DNA of 64,000 nucleotides from Agrococcus sediminis (GTDB lineage Bacteria; Actinomycetota; Actinomycetes; Actinomycetales; Microbacteriaceae), in contig NZ_VOIR01000012.1 in assembly GCF_007923295.1 (NCBI RefSeq), forward strand, positions 372,001 to 436,000, written 5' to 3'. How positions within the stretch are numbered: position 1 is the stretch's first letter; the number at the start of each line of letters is the position of its first letter. Shown here one piece after another: positions 33,539-42,757 of this stretch. A program made the position numbers and the translations under genes. The notes below the pieces were generated by a model. The model was not told where the DNA came from. It worked only from the letters and a program-made list of their open reading frames with translations, and made no database searches.

Positions 33539-34243
33539 TCAGGCGCGACGCGCCGCGTCGCGCGGGCGCAGCGCCCAGCCCATCCACCGCCATGCCCCGG
33601 CCCCAGCCATGGCGCCGACCACGGTGCCGATGAACCCGGCGGCCAGCGCCGCGATGGCGAAGCTCGTCGCCGGGTCGCCCTCGGGCTCCAGCAGGGAGGT
33701 CACGATCGCGACGGCCACGGCGACGAGGTGCACGGGCACGGTCGCGATCGCGGCCGCGGCCGCCGTGATGCCGAGCGCGCGGCCCGCTCCCCAGCGCCGC
33801 AGCCGCAGCCAGCTCAGCAGCAGGCCCAGCAGGCACAGCACGGTGCCGATGGCGACGACGCCGACGGTGATCGGCGTCACGATCTCGGCGATGCCGTCCG
33901 CGAGCGGGTTCACGCCCGACCACAGGTAGACGAGGGGCGTGATGAGGGCGGAGACCCCGACGATGAACGCCCAGAAGAGCACGATGACGCCGCCGAGCGC
34001 CGTCCCGACGCCGAGCAGCGCGCCGCTCGACGCGCCGATGCGCAGCAGCCGGCGACGCTCCGCGTCGGTCAGCGGCGGGCGCGGCGCGGCGGCTTGCTGC
34101 CACGCGACCTGCTGGTGCGCGGGGAGCTGCTGCTGCACGGGCGGCTGCCACGCGGGCTGCGACGGCTGCTGCGGCATGGGCGGCTGCCACGTGGGCTGCG
34201 GCGGCTGCGACGACTGCGGGGCGCCCTGCGGCGGGAGGCTCAT
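33539..34243 (-). CDS. Multi-pass membrane protein with Pro/Gln-rich N-terminus
   Basis: 234 aa, not recognised. Residues 1-55 are Pro/Gln-rich (QPPQPTWQPPMPQQPSQPAW), followed by a basic TDAERRRLLRIG stretch and about five hydrophobic segments; the C-terminus is basic. The layout resembles the 16327-17118 product. ATG 34243 has GGGAGG upstream. Confidence 0.65.
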   Translation of the reverse strand: MSLPPQGAPQSSQPPQPTWQPPMPQQPSQPAWQPPVQQQLPAHQQVAWQQAAAPRPPLTDAERRRLLRIGASSGALLGVGTALGGVIVLFWAFIVGVSALITPLVYLWSGVNPLADGIAEIVTPITVGVVAIGTVLCLLGLLLSWLRLRRWGAGRALGITAAAAAIATVPVHLVAVAVAIVTSLLEPEGDPATSFAIAALAAGFIGTVVGAMAGAGAWRWMGWALRPRDAARRA

Positions 34244-34307
34244 GCCGCGACCGTAGGGGCGCACGCCTGCGAGCCCGCTAGGACGCGCGCGGGTGCCGCG
34301 GGCGGCG

Positions 34308-34637
34308 TCACCGGACGGCGACCGTCAGCAGCACCGCCGCATCCGTCACCGCGTCGAGCGCGTGCCGCTCGTCGGGGATGCCGACCACATCGCCAGCCGA
34401 GGCCTCGAGCTCGCCGCCGGCCCAGCGCAGCCGCACCGTGCCGGTGAGCACCTGCAGCGTCGCCTCGCCATTGGCCTCGTGCTCGTCGAGGCCGCGCCCG
34501 GCCGCGAGCCCCATCACCGTCTGGCGCAGCGCCGCGTCGCGGCCCGAGCGGATCGACCGCCCGGCGCGCCCGCTGCTCGCCTCGCGGGCGGTGGCGAGCA
34601 GCTCGTCGGCGAGCGAGGGCAGGTGCACGGGGTCCAT
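34308..34637 (-). CDS. Small cupin-domain protein
   Basis: 109-aa single-domain cupin. The first cupin motif is GRGLDEHEANGEATLQVLTG, with His, Glu and Glu/Gln at metal positions, and the second is ASAGDVVGIPDERHALDAV, so a metal centre is plausible. Such LuxR-type small cupins are common and mostly unassigned. ATG 34637 is divergent from another cupin gene by 72 bp. Confidence 0.78.
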   Translation of the reverse strand: MDPVHLPSLADELLATAREASSGRAGRSIRSGRDAALRQTVMGLAAGRGLDEHEANGEATLQVLTGTVRLRWAGGELEASAGDVVGIPDERHALDAVTDAAVLLTVAVR

Positions 34638-34709
34638 GGAGCCAGCATGCCGCGCGGGCGCCCGCGGCTCTACCCTCGGATTCAGGTGTCCCGGCCCGAG
34701 GAGGCGGCG

Positions 34710-35120
34710 ATGACGACGGATGCGACGGGCCCGCGAGCGGGCGACGAGCGGTCGGGTGTTCGCGCCCCGCGCATCCTCGCGAGCACGGGCGACCTCGGCG
34801 CCGCGGCCGGCCCCGACGCCCGCGGCGCGATCTGGCGGCTCGACGAGGCCGAGCGGCACCTCGACGCGAACGTGATCGCGCTGCCGCCGGGCGAGCGCAT
34901 CGAGTCGCACGCCGGTCCGGACGAGGACGTGCTGTGGCACGTCGTCGCGGGCTCCGGCACGCTCGCGACCGACGACGGCGAGGTCGAGCTGCTGCCGGGT
35001 GCGATCGTGTGGCTGCCGCGGCGCTCAACGCGCGCCGTCATCCCCGGCCCCCAGGGCCTCCGCTACCTCTCCGTGCATCGCCGCAAGCCCGGCCTCGGGA
35101 TCGGTCGCGCGCCGGCGTGA
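34710..35120 (+). CDS. Cupin-domain protein
   Basis: 136-aa protein. Residues 50-120 form a cupin: PPGERIESHAGPDEDVLWHV, VVAGSGTLATDDGEVELLPG and AIVWLPRRSTRAVIPG. The first motif has His and Glu/Asp residues of a metal site. GAGGAGGCG precedes ATG 34710. It is divergent from the small cupin gene, so the two may be co-regulated. Function not known. Confidence 0.8.
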   Translation: MTTDATGPRAGDERSGVRAPRILASTGDLGAAAGPDARGAIWRLDEAERHLDANVIALPPGERIESHAGPDEDVLWHVVAGSGTLATDDGEVELLPGAIVWLPRRSTRAVIPGPQGLRYLSVHRRKPGLGIGRAPA

Positions 35121-35253
35121 TGCGGCGCCGCAGCCGGAATCGAGCGCTCCGGGGCCGAAGACGTACGCTTTCGCCCGTCGCAACCCCTCGCCGCGCCAGC
35201 ACCTTGCGCGAACGCCCGATATGCGCGCGCCCGCGCCGCTAGATTCGGCAGGT

Positions 35254-36291
35254 GTGAGCGCCACCGCCCCCGAAGCCGTCATCCTGATCCGCGCGCTGCA
35301 GTTCCGGCCCAACCCGGCGACCGCGGCCGACAACGCCTTCCAGGCCGAGCCCGACGACGGCGAGACGCCCGACGAGACCGCCGCGAAGGCGCTCGCCGAG
35401 ATGGACGCGGTCGCCGAGGCACTCCGCGCGGTCGGCATCACGGTGCACGTGTTCGAGGACGAGGACCACACGCGTCCCGACAGCGTGTTCCCCAACAACT
35501 GGCTCTCCACGCACGCCGGCGGTGCCGTCGCCGTCTACCCCATGTACGCATCCAACCGCCGGCATGAGCGCCGCACCGACGTGCTCGAGATGCTGAAGAG
35601 CACGTACCGGGTGCAGACGATCATCGACTACTCGGGGCTCGAGCCCGACGGCATCTTCCTCGAGGGCACCGGCGCGATGGTGCTCGACCACGTCTCGCGC
35701 GTCGCGTACATGGCGCGCAGCCACCGCGCCGACACGAACGTGCTCGAGCGGTTCTGCACCGACTTCATGTACGAGCCGATGGTCTTCGACGCCGTCGACG
35801 CCGACGGCGTGCCGGTCTACCACACCAACGTCATCGCGTGCGTGGGCACCGACGTGGCGCTCTTCGCGCTCGACATGATCCCGGATGCGCGGCGTCGGCA
35901 GGAGGTGCGCGAGCGGCTCGAGGTGCACTGCCGGAAGGTCGTCGAGCTCACCGAGGAGCAGGTGCGCGAGTTCGCCGGCAACGCGGTGGAGCTCTCGGGC
36001 CGCTGGCCCGACGGCCGCCGCCGCACGATCATGGCGATGTCGGAGCGGGCGCGCAGGTCGCTGCGGCCCGACCAGATCGCGGTGATCGAGGAGTCGTGCG
36101 AGATCGTCGCGGTCGACATCCCCACGATCGAGCTCGCGGGCGGGTCGGTGCGCTGCATGATCGCGGGCGTGCACCTCGACCCGCGGCCCGCGCGCGAGCC
36201 CGAGCTCACCGAGGCGGTCGAGGCGATCGCCGAGGAGCCCGAGACGATGGACGGCGCCGAGGCGGCGTCGGAGCTGGAGCCGGCCGGCTAG
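35254..36291 (+). CDS. ctlX: Citrulline hydrolase CtlX-type (amidinotransferase-fold)
   Basis: 345-aa guanidine-group-modifying enzyme. Signature stretches: RPDSVFPNNWLSTHAGG with substrate Asp and Asn, IFLEGTGAMVLDHVSRVAYM, PVYHTNVIACVGTDVALFAL with the catalytic His, and ELAGGSVRCMIAGVHL with the nucleophilic Cys. These match the CtlX group, which releases ornithine, CO2 and ammonia from citrulline (known for the family). GTG 35254 is chosen: TAGATT at 35240-35245 is a -10 eight bases before it, suggesting a leaderless message. An in-frame ATG at 35221 would lie upstream of this -10. The last ~25 residues are acidic. Confidence 0.83.
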   Translation: MSATAPEAVILIRALQFRPNPATAADNAFQAEPDDGETPDETAAKALAEMDAVAEALRAVGITVHVFEDEDHTRPDSVFPNNWLSTHAGGAVAVYPMYASNRRHERRTDVLEMLKSTYRVQTIIDYSGLEPDGIFLEGTGAMVLDHVSRVAYMARSHRADTNVLERFCTDFMYEPMVFDAVDADGVPVYHTNVIACVGTDVALFALDMIPDARRRQEVRERLEVHCRKVVELTEEQVREFAGNAVELSGRWPDGRRRTIMAMSERARRSLRPDQIAVIEESCEIVAVDIPTIELAGGSVRCMIAGVHLDPRPAREPELTEAVEAIAEEPETMDGAEAASELEPAG

Positions 36292-36353
36292 GTGCAGGGA
36301 CTCGGACCGAGACGCCCGTCGCCGACAACGGCCTTGCTGCGTGCCCAGGAACA

Positions 36354-36391
36354 GCGCCCTGCACCGAGCTCGAAGGCTCGGTGCAGGGCGC
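36354..36391. terminator. Bidirectional hairpin terminator
   Basis: GCGCCCTGCACCGAGC (36354-36369) and GCTCGGTGCAGGGCGC (36376-36391) are perfect 16-bp arms around TCGAAG. The hairpin sits between the convergent ctlX and PIG-L gene ends and should stop both. Confidence 0.8.
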
Positions 36392-36396
36392 TCCGA

Positions 36397-37140
36397 TCAC
36401 CGGACGAGGCGGTCCAGCAGGAACGTCCCTTCCCTGCGGTACGGCTCGCCGAGCACCGCGCCGGAGTGGGACGCGATGCCGTTGCTGATCGCAAGCGCGG
36501 TGAAGAATGCTCGCTGCCCTTCGAGGCCGAGCGTCTCGACCTCATCGTCGGTCCACGACGGCACGATCGACTTCAGGATCTCGGGGCTCGTGTGCTCGAG
36601 CCAGTGCTGCGCGCTGAAGGTGTTCTGCGATGTCAGGACGCGCAGGGCGTCGAGCTTCTTGGGAAGGTGCTCGCCGATCTCCACGACGCAGTTCGGGCGC
36701 TCCGGCGTCATGTAGAAGATGGTCGGGATGGGGTGCGGCGGGTGGCCGCCACACTCCTCGACGCGCCAGTCACGGCCGGCGACGGCGAGCGCCTCGGCGA
36801 AGAGGATGGCGATCACCCGACGGTCCGGGTCGAGGTCGTGCTGCGCGTGCTCCGGGTCCTGCATGATGATGACGTCGGGCTTCTCCCGCCGGATGAGCGA
36901 CACGACCTTCAGCTTCGCATCGCCGAGGAAGTCGACCTCGCCGAAGCCGACGTCCAGGAAGTCGACCTCGCTCGTGATGCCGAGCGCTCGGGCGGCGTCG
37001 CTGATCTGCGGGCGGCTCTCCTCCCGGCACATCAGCACCGCGGCATGCACGGAGTCTCCCGCCGCGATGGCGGAGGCGATCGCGCCACCGCACTCCACGA
37101 TCTCGAGTCCGTAGCTGGCCATCATGAGCACTCTCGTCAT
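36397..37140 (-). CDS. PIG-L/LmbE-fold protein with altered metal-binding motif
   Basis: 247 aa. The fold is recognisable: VLMMASYGLEIVECGGAIAS at the N-terminus aligns with the AHPDDE(x)xxGCGG motif of LmbE deacetylases, and PDVIIMQDPEHAQHDLDPDR with the later HPDH region. The His, Asp and Asp of the first motif are replaced by Ser, Gly and Leu (ASYGLE), and the last His by Arg. The zinc site of MshB-type enzymes would therefore be missing, so this may be a non-catalytic or re-purposed member. It is last in the ABC-transporter operon, 24 bp after the permease gene, with AAGGA before the ATG. Confidence 0.75.
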   Translation of the reverse strand: MTRVLMMASYGLEIVECGGAIASAIAAGDSVHAAVLMCREESRPQISDAARALGITSEVDFLDVGFGEVDFLGDAKLKVVSLIRREKPDVIIMQDPEHAQHDLDPDRRVIAILFAEALAVAGRDWRVEECGGHPPHPIPTIFYMTPERPNCVVEIGEHLPKKLDALRVLTSQNTFSAQHWLEHTSPEILKSIVPSWTDDEVETLGLEGQRAFFTALAISNGIASHSGAVLGEPYRREGTFLLDRLVR

Positions 37141-37164
37141 GGCGTTCCTTTCATCTCAGCGCCG

Positions 37165-38088
37165 TCAAGCACGGCGGAGTCGGGGGTTGATCTTCTGCTC
37201 CAGGGCGTAGCCCAGCAGCGCGAATCCGAGCGCGGCGAGCATGATGAGCAGCCCGGGCGGGACCACCCACCACTGCCATGCGGGCGTCAGGAACGCTCCG
37301 CGCGCCTGCGCCCAGTACAGGACAGACCCCCAGCTCTTCTGCAGCGGGTCGCCGAGCCCGAGGAACGAGAGGGACGACTCGAGCAGGATGGCCGCACTCG
37401 TCGCGGCGACGAACTCGCCGATCGCCAGGAGGAACGTCCGCGGCAGCACATGCCTTCGGATGATGTAGCCGTCGCGGGCGTTCATCGAGCGGGCCGCCGT
37501 GACGTAGTCACGGCGCGACAGGCTGAGCACCTGAGAGCGGATGACCCGGGCCGTCGGTGCCCAGATCAGGAACGCGATCACGAGGATGGTGTTGAGCACG
37601 CTGCGGCCCAGGTACGCGGAGAGCACGATGAGGAGCGGCAGGAAGGGGAGCACGAGGACGACGTCTACACCGCGCATGATGATCGAGCCGACGCGCGGGA
37701 AGTACCCGCCCACGAGACCGATCGCGGTGCCGACGAGCATGGCCGCGGACGCGGCCACGACGCCGACCATCAGCGAGACGCGCGTGCCGAAGATCAGCTC
37801 GCTGAGGATGTCCTGCCCGACGTCGTTGGTGCCGAGCAGATGCGCGGCGCTCGGCGGGGAGAACGGCGCTCCGGCGCGGATCGTCGGGTCGTACGGCGCG
37901 ATGAGCGGCGCGAAGATCGCGACGAGCACGAGTGAGCCGACGATCACGGCTCCGACGATGCCGATCAGGCGCGTGTAGTCGCGCGGAGCGGGTCGCGTCA
38001 GCTCGCGGGGCGCGAGGCGCGCTCGGAAGCTGACCGTCGGGATGCCGGTGGTCTTGGGGTGCGACGGCGATGGGGGCTTGGGCGTCAT
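37165..38088 (-). CDS. ABC transporter permease, DppC/OppC type
   Basis: 307-aa inner-membrane permease. An N-terminal cytosolic stretch is followed by a first helix (IVGAVIVGSLVLVAIFAPLI), the PYDPTIRAGAPFSPPSAAHL periplasmic segment with LGTNDVGQDILSELIFGTR, typical of DppC, and the EAA loop around YVTAARSMNARDGYIIRRHV. Length and order are normal. Its ATG overlaps the stop of the DppB-type gene. Works with the neighbouring permease, binding protein and fused ATPase to import a peptide-like solute. Confidence 0.9.
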   Translation of the reverse strand: MTPKPPSPSHPKTTGIPTVSFRARLAPRELTRPAPRDYTRLIGIVGAVIVGSLVLVAIFAPLIAPYDPTIRAGAPFSPPSAAHLLGTNDVGQDILSELIFGTRVSLMVGVVAASAAMLVGTAIGLVGGYFPRVGSIIMRGVDVVLVLPFLPLLIVLSAYLGRSVLNTILVIAFLIWAPTARVIRSQVLSLSRRDYVTAARSMNARDGYIIRRHVLPRTFLLAIGEFVAATSAAILLESSLSFLGLGDPLQKSWGSVLYWAQARGAFLTPAWQWWVVPPGLLIMLAALGFALLGYALEQKINPRLRRA

Positions 38089-39059
38089 GTCCTCGTCCTC
38101 GGGTCAAGTCGGGGATACAGCAGATCGGCCAGGATGTTCGCGACGAGCACGGCGATGGTGAAGACGAGGAAGGTCGCCTGCATCACCGGGTAGTCCCGCG
38201 AGGAGACGGCTTCGAACACGAGCCGGCCCAGGCCGGGGTAGGAGAAGACCGTCTCGATCACGACGGAGCCGCCGAACGCGAACCCGAGCCGAAGCGCGAT
38301 CACGGTGCTGACGGGCACGATGGCGTTCCGCACCACGTGGCGCGAGAGGACCTGGGTGTTGGTGAGTCCCTTCGCCTGCGCCGTCCTGATGAAGTCCTCG
38401 CCCATGACCGAGAGCGTCGAGTACCGCATCGTGAGGAAGATCCCGGGGATGCTGAGGATCGTCAGGGTGAGGATCGGCAGCGCGGCGTGAGCGGCGATGT
38501 CGACGAACGCGTCCCACGGGGCGAGCTGCGCACCGGGGGTGACGGCGCCGTAGGAGGGCAGCCAGCCCAGCGTCACGGAGAAGAGCGCCACGAACAGCAT
38601 GCCCAGCCAGAAGGACGGCGTCGAGTCCAGGGCGATCATCGTGTTCAGGCTGACCACGTCCGATGCGCGACCGCGTCGCCACGCGGCCAGCACACCGAGG
38701 GCGATGCCGATGAGCGATGACAGCAGCAGCGCCGTCATGGTGATCAGCAGGGTCCACGGCAGGCGCTCGAGGATGAGATCGCCGATCGCCTCGTTCATGC
38801 GGAACGACGTGCCGAAGTTGAAGGTCAGCACGTTGCCCCAGTACCGGAAGTACTGCACGATCATCGGCTGATCGAGTCCGGCTTCACTGATCAGCTCCTC
38901 CCGCTCCTCCGGGGTCAGCTCGGACGGCTCCACGCCGGCGAGCAGGGCGAGCGGGCTCCCCGGCATCAGCCGGGGCAGCACGAAGTTGAGGGAGATGGCC
39001 ACCGCGAGCACGATCGCGTACTGCCCGCCTCGGGAGATCAAGAACCGCCAGGGGCCCAC
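38085..39059 (-). CDS. ABC transporter permease, DppB/OppB type
   Basis: 324-aa permease. The N-terminus is followed by helix AIVLAVAISLNFVLPRLMPG and the periplasmic LDQPMIVQYFRYWGNVLTF segment, characteristic of DppB; the EAA loop is FIRTAQAKGLTNTQVLSRHV. ETVFSYPGLGRLVFEAVSSR is the usual late signature. GTG 39059 is preferred because AAGGAGG ends 8 bases upstream of it; GTG 39068, three codons earlier, lies on top of that ribosome site. Confidence 0.9.
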   Translation of the reverse strand: MGPWRFLISRGGQYAIVLAVAISLNFVLPRLMPGSPLALLAGVEPSELTPEEREELISEAGLDQPMIVQYFRYWGNVLTFNFGTSFRMNEAIGDLILERLPWTLLITMTALLLSSLIGIALGVLAAWRRGRASDVVSLNTMIALDSTPSFWLGMLFVALFSVTLGWLPSYGAVTPGAQLAPWDAFVDIAAHAALPILTLTILSIPGIFLTMRYSTLSVMGEDFIRTAQAKGLTNTQVLSRHVVRNAIVPVSTVIALRLGFAFGGSVVIETVFSYPGLGRLVFEAVSSRDYPVMQATFLVFTIAVLVANILADLLYPRLDPRTRT

Positions 39060-39092
39060 AGTGGCCACCTCCTTCTCGTCAGTGCCGGACCG

Positions 39093-40757
39093 TCAGGGTC
39101 GGGCGTCGGCAGGGATGAACGACAGCTTGTTGATCGGTCCCTGCCCGGTGATCGAGGTCCAGCCGCCGTAGGCGTCGCTCGAGTGGCCGTAGAGCCCGTT
39201 CGGGTAGAGGAGGGTGATCAACGGGAGCTCTTCGGCGATGAGCGCCTGGAGCTCGGCCGCGACGGCGCGCCGGGCCTCAGGGTCCGACTCCGTCCGCAGC
39301 TCGGCAGCCAGCGCATCGGCTTCCTCGCTGCGGTAGCCGGTGATGTTCAGGTTGCCGAGCGTCGGGTCGCTGTCCACCAGCGCACCCATCTGGCCGATGT
39401 CCGCCTGGGTGGGTGCCGACCAGCCGAATACAGCCATGTCGTAGTTGCGTCCCGCTGCGACGTCGTACTCCGGCCAGACCAGCTGGTCGAAGGCCTCCTG
39501 GTCGAGGGACGCCACCTCGACGCGCATCCCGATCTCGGCGTACTGCGCCGCCAGCAGCTCGGCGATGCGCATCCGCAGCGCGTTGCTCGATACCGCGAGC
39601 AGCTCGACCTCGAGTGCTTCGCCGTCGAGCTCGCGCACTCCGTCGCCGTCGCTGTCCGTGATCCCGGCCTCGTCGAGCAGAGCATTGGCCGCGTCCACGT
39701 CGAACGTCGTCTCGATGCTCTCGTCGTAGAACGGGGACTCGGGGTGCACCCAGCCGGCATTCCCCGGGATCGCGGCACCGAGGTAGACGTCCGAGACGAG
39801 CAGCTCGCGATCTGTGGCCAGATTGATCGCCTGACGCACGGCGACATCCGAGAACGGCGCCCGCTGCGTGTCGAACGCCAGCAACGTCGTCACGTACTCG
39901 GGTCCTTCGAGCACCGAGAGCCCCTGCTGCCCGTTCAGCACGGGAACCTGCTCAGGCGTCACCGACCGGGTGATGATGTCGATCTCGCCCGACCGCAGCG
40001 CGGCGACCGCGCCCGCGTCGTTCGCGAACTGGATGACCCTGATCTCCTCGACGGTGGGAGCACCGGCGAAGTATTCAGGGTTGGCCTGGAAGCTGTAGCT
40101 CGTGCCCGGGTCCGACTCCACGAGGCGGTACGGGCCGGAGCCGACGCTGGTCGACTCGTCGAAGGGCGCCTCGTCCGGAGCGTCGATGCTGGACCAGATG
40201 TGCTCCGGCAGGATCGGCAGCTCGGCGAGCGTGCGGAGCTCGAACGACGCCCCTGGCTCGAGCAGCTGGACGGAGACGGTCTCGCCGTCGACGGCGACCG
40301 ACTCGACGTTCGAGACGGCGGTCCGGAAGCGTCCGGGAGGGCCGTCCTGGTAATAGGTGAAGCTGAACGCCACGTCCTCGGCCGTCAGCGGCTCGCCGTC
40401 GTGCCAGGCCGCGTCGTCGCGGATCGGCATCGTGTAGGTGAGCCCGTCCTCGGACGTGGTCACCTCCTCGGCGAGCCACGGCTGCGGGACTCCAGCCTCA
40501 TCGATCTGCAGCAGGGAGTCGTAGACGAGGCCGAGGAGGTTGTAGCCGGTCGCGGTCTCGTACGTGTGGGGGGTGATGTTGCCCTCCTGGCCGAAGTTCG
40601 CCATGCGGACGATCTCCGCACTGCTCGCCCCGGCGTCTGGCGAGGGCCCCCCGCTCTCCTGGGGGGCTCCACCCGCGGCACAGCCGCCGAGCAGGGCCGC
40701 GATGGCAGTTGCGGAGACGATCGTCGACCAGCTCCGTCGTCGGTAGATGCGCTTCAT
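39093..40757 (-). CDS. ABC transporter solute-binding lipoprotein (SBP_bac_5, peptide type)
   Basis: 554-aa extracytoplasmic binding protein of family 5. A lipoprotein signal peptide ends in ATAIAALLGGCAAGG, giving Cys near residue 26 for lipidation. TSEDGLTYTMPIRDDAAWHD, then PLTAEDVAFSFTYYQ, are the family signature, followed by VAVRQAINLATDRELL. Substrate class: peptides, nickel chelates or other oligomers; not resolved. ATG 40757 is used; GTG 40766 is in frame with AAGGA upstream and equally possible. It lies between the ATPase and permease genes, an unusual order since the binding protein is most often first. Confidence 0.9.
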   Translation of the reverse strand: MKRIYRRRSWSTIVSATAIAALLGGCAAGGAPQESGGPSPDAGASSAEIVRMANFGQEGNITPHTYETATGYNLLGLVYDSLLQIDEAGVPQPWLAEEVTTSEDGLTYTMPIRDDAAWHDGEPLTAEDVAFSFTYYQDGPPGRFRTAVSNVESVAVDGETVSVQLLEPGASFELRTLAELPILPEHIWSSIDAPDEAPFDESTSVGSGPYRLVESDPGTSYSFQANPEYFAGAPTVEEIRVIQFANDAGAVAALRSGEIDIITRSVTPEQVPVLNGQQGLSVLEGPEYVTTLLAFDTQRAPFSDVAVRQAINLATDRELLVSDVYLGAAIPGNAGWVHPESPFYDESIETTFDVDAANALLDEAGITDSDGDGVRELDGEALEVELLAVSSNALRMRIAELLAAQYAEIGMRVEVASLDQEAFDQLVWPEYDVAAGRNYDMAVFGWSAPTQADIGQMGALVDSDPTLGNLNITGYRSEEADALAAELRTESDPEARRAVAAELQALIAEELPLITLLYPNGLYGHSSDAYGGWTSITGQGPINKLSFIPADARP

Positions 40758-40813
40758 TGCCTTCACTCCGTTCCTTCATGTTGCGCGCCGAGGAGGCGCT
40801 GTGTGTTGGTGTT

Positions 40814-42673
40814 TCAGGTTTGGCGAGTGAGCTCCGGCTCACCGAGCCGGACGCACGCCACGTCATGCGTCGGCGTCCAGGCGGTGAGCGTCGGCACCGT
40901 GGTGTCGCACCTGCCGATGACAGCGGCGGGGCATCGCGAGTGGAAGCGGCAGCCCGGTGGGGGCGATAGCGGGCTCGGCGGGTCGCCCTGCAACGGGGTG
41001 GGGGGGAAGCGCTTGGTCGGATCAGGCGTCGGCACGGCACCGAGCAGCGCGCGCGTGTAGGGGTGCTGCGGGGAGCCGAAGATCGCTTCACGATCCCCCA
41101 CTTCGACGATCTTGCCCAGGTACATGACCGCGACGCGGTGGGCGATGTCGCGGATCACCGCGAGGTCGTGCGAGATCACCAGCAACGAGACCCCGAGATC
41201 CGCCTGCAGGCGACGGAGGAGACCGAGGATCTGCGTCTGCACCGTCACGTCCAGCGCCGAGACCGGCTCATCGCACACCAGCAGGGAAGGCTCGAGGCTC
41301 AGTGCTCGAGCGATCGCGACCCGCTGCCGCTGCCCGCCGCTCAGCTGGTGGGGATGCCGTCGCGCCAGCTGCGGGTCGAGCTCGACGAGCTCGAGCAGCT
41401 CTGCGGCGCGAGCTCGGCGGCCGCTCGCCGACATGCGGTGGTTGATCAGCAGCGGCTCGGTGACGATCTCCTGCACCGAGAGCCCCGGGTTCATCGAGGA
41501 TGAAGGATCCTGGAACACCATCTGCGCGTTGCGTCGGAGTGCGCTCAGCGATGCTCGCCTCGCCCCAGCGACATCCTGGCCGGCGAGGTGTACGGTGCCG
41601 TGGCGCATCGGTTCGAGACCGAGGAGGGCGCGGGCGAACGTCGACTTCCCCGACCCGCTCTCTCCGACAAGCCCGACGGTCTCGCCCGCGGCGATCTCGA
41701 GGGAGACATCGTCGACGGCTCGGACGAGGCGGTTCCCCGTTCGTAGTCCGCGCTTCACCTGGTAGGCGACCTCCAGGTCGCGGACGTCGACCGCGGCGGT
41801 GCCGGTCGCCGTCGCCCGCGGCGGCAGCTCGCGCAGCGGCGCATCCAGGCGAGGCATGCTCTCGAGCAGCGCGATCGTGTAGGCCTCGCGCGGAGCCGCG
41901 AAGATGTCGTGGCAGCTCCCACGCTCGACGACGCGACCGCTCTGCATGACCGTGATGTCGTCGGCGATCTGCGCGACCACCCCGAGGTCGTGGCTGATCC
42001 AGATCGTGGTCATCGATCGCTCGGCCGTGATGCGCTGGACGAGCCTGAGGATCTGCGCCTGCACCGTGACATCCAGTGCAGTCGTCGCCTCGTCGGCGAT
42101 GAGGACCCGGGGCTCCGCGGCGAGAGCCATGGCGATCATGACGCGTTGACGCATGCCGCCGGAGAACTGGTGCGGGTACTCCTTGACGCGCCGCTCCGCC
42201 TCAGGGATGCCGACTTCCGCCAGCAGCTCGGCAGCTCGCTTCCAGGTCGCGCCGGCGGCGGTGCCGCGGTGTGCAGTCATCGACTCGAGGATCTGCGCAC
42301 CCACGGTCATCACCGGGTTCAAGGAGGACAGCGGATCCTGGAAGATCACACCGATCTCGGCGCCTCGTACCGCCCGCAGCTCTGCGGGCGCAGCATCCAC
42401 CAGCTCCTTCCCGAGGTACCGGATCGATCCACTGACCTGCGCTTCCTCCGGGAGGAGGCCCAGCACTCCCATCATGGTGACGCTCTTGCCGGATCCCGAC
42501 TCTCCCACGATCGCGTGCGTCGTGCCCGAGCGGACGGTGATGTCGACCCCGCGCACCGCGTCCACGTCGCCGCTCGAGGTCCGGAACGAGACGCTGAGGT
42601 CACGGATCTCGAGCGCTGCAGGGCCGTCGGCTGCCGGGGCCGTCGTGCGCACATCTGCTTCCGGTTTCAGCAT
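40814..42673 (-). CDS. Fused dipeptide/oligopeptide ABC ATPase (DppD-DppF type)
   Basis: 619 aa with two ABC domains in one chain. Domain 1: Walker A VGESGSGKSVTMMGVLGLLP, signature FSGGMRQRVMIAMALA, Walker B VLIADEATTALD. Domain 2: VGESGSGKSTFARALLGLEP, LSGGQRQRVAIARALS, LLVCDEPVSALD. The C-terminal oligopeptide-type zinc-like motif CRFHSRCPAAVIGRC is present. ATG 42673 has AGGGATT upstream; the frame stays open to 42742 with two more ATGs that lack ribosome sites. First gene of a five-gene operon. A CsoR-like box sits at 42758-42774, only ~85 bases from this start. Confidence 0.9.
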   Translation of the reverse strand: MLKPEADVRTTAPAADGPAALEIRDLSVSFRTSSGDVDAVRGVDITVRSGTTHAIVGESGSGKSVTMMGVLGLLPEEAQVSGSIRYLGKELVDAAPAELRAVRGAEIGVIFQDPLSSLNPVMTVGAQILESMTAHRGTAAGATWKRAAELLAEVGIPEAERRVKEYPHQFSGGMRQRVMIAMALAAEPRVLIADEATTALDVTVQAQILRLVQRITAERSMTTIWISHDLGVVAQIADDITVMQSGRVVERGSCHDIFAAPREAYTIALLESMPRLDAPLRELPPRATATGTAAVDVRDLEVAYQVKRGLRTGNRLVRAVDDVSLEIAAGETVGLVGESGSGKSTFARALLGLEPMRHGTVHLAGQDVAGARRASLSALRRNAQMVFQDPSSSMNPGLSVQEIVTEPLLINHRMSASGRRARAAELLELVELDPQLARRHPHQLSGGQRQRVAIARALSLEPSLLVCDEPVSALDVTVQTQILGLLRRLQADLGVSLLVISHDLAVIRDIAHRVAVMYLGKIVEVGDREAIFGSPQHPYTRALLGAVPTPDPTKRFPPTPLQGDPPSPLSPPPGCRFHSRCPAAVIGRCDTTVPTLTAWTPTHDVACVRLGEPELTRQT

Positions 42674-42757
42674 GGGAATCCCTGCGTCTCGAGGTCGGAC
42701 CGGTGATGCGAGGGCACGAGAGAGGAACATTCGGTTCATCATCGAGCCGCTTGCTGG

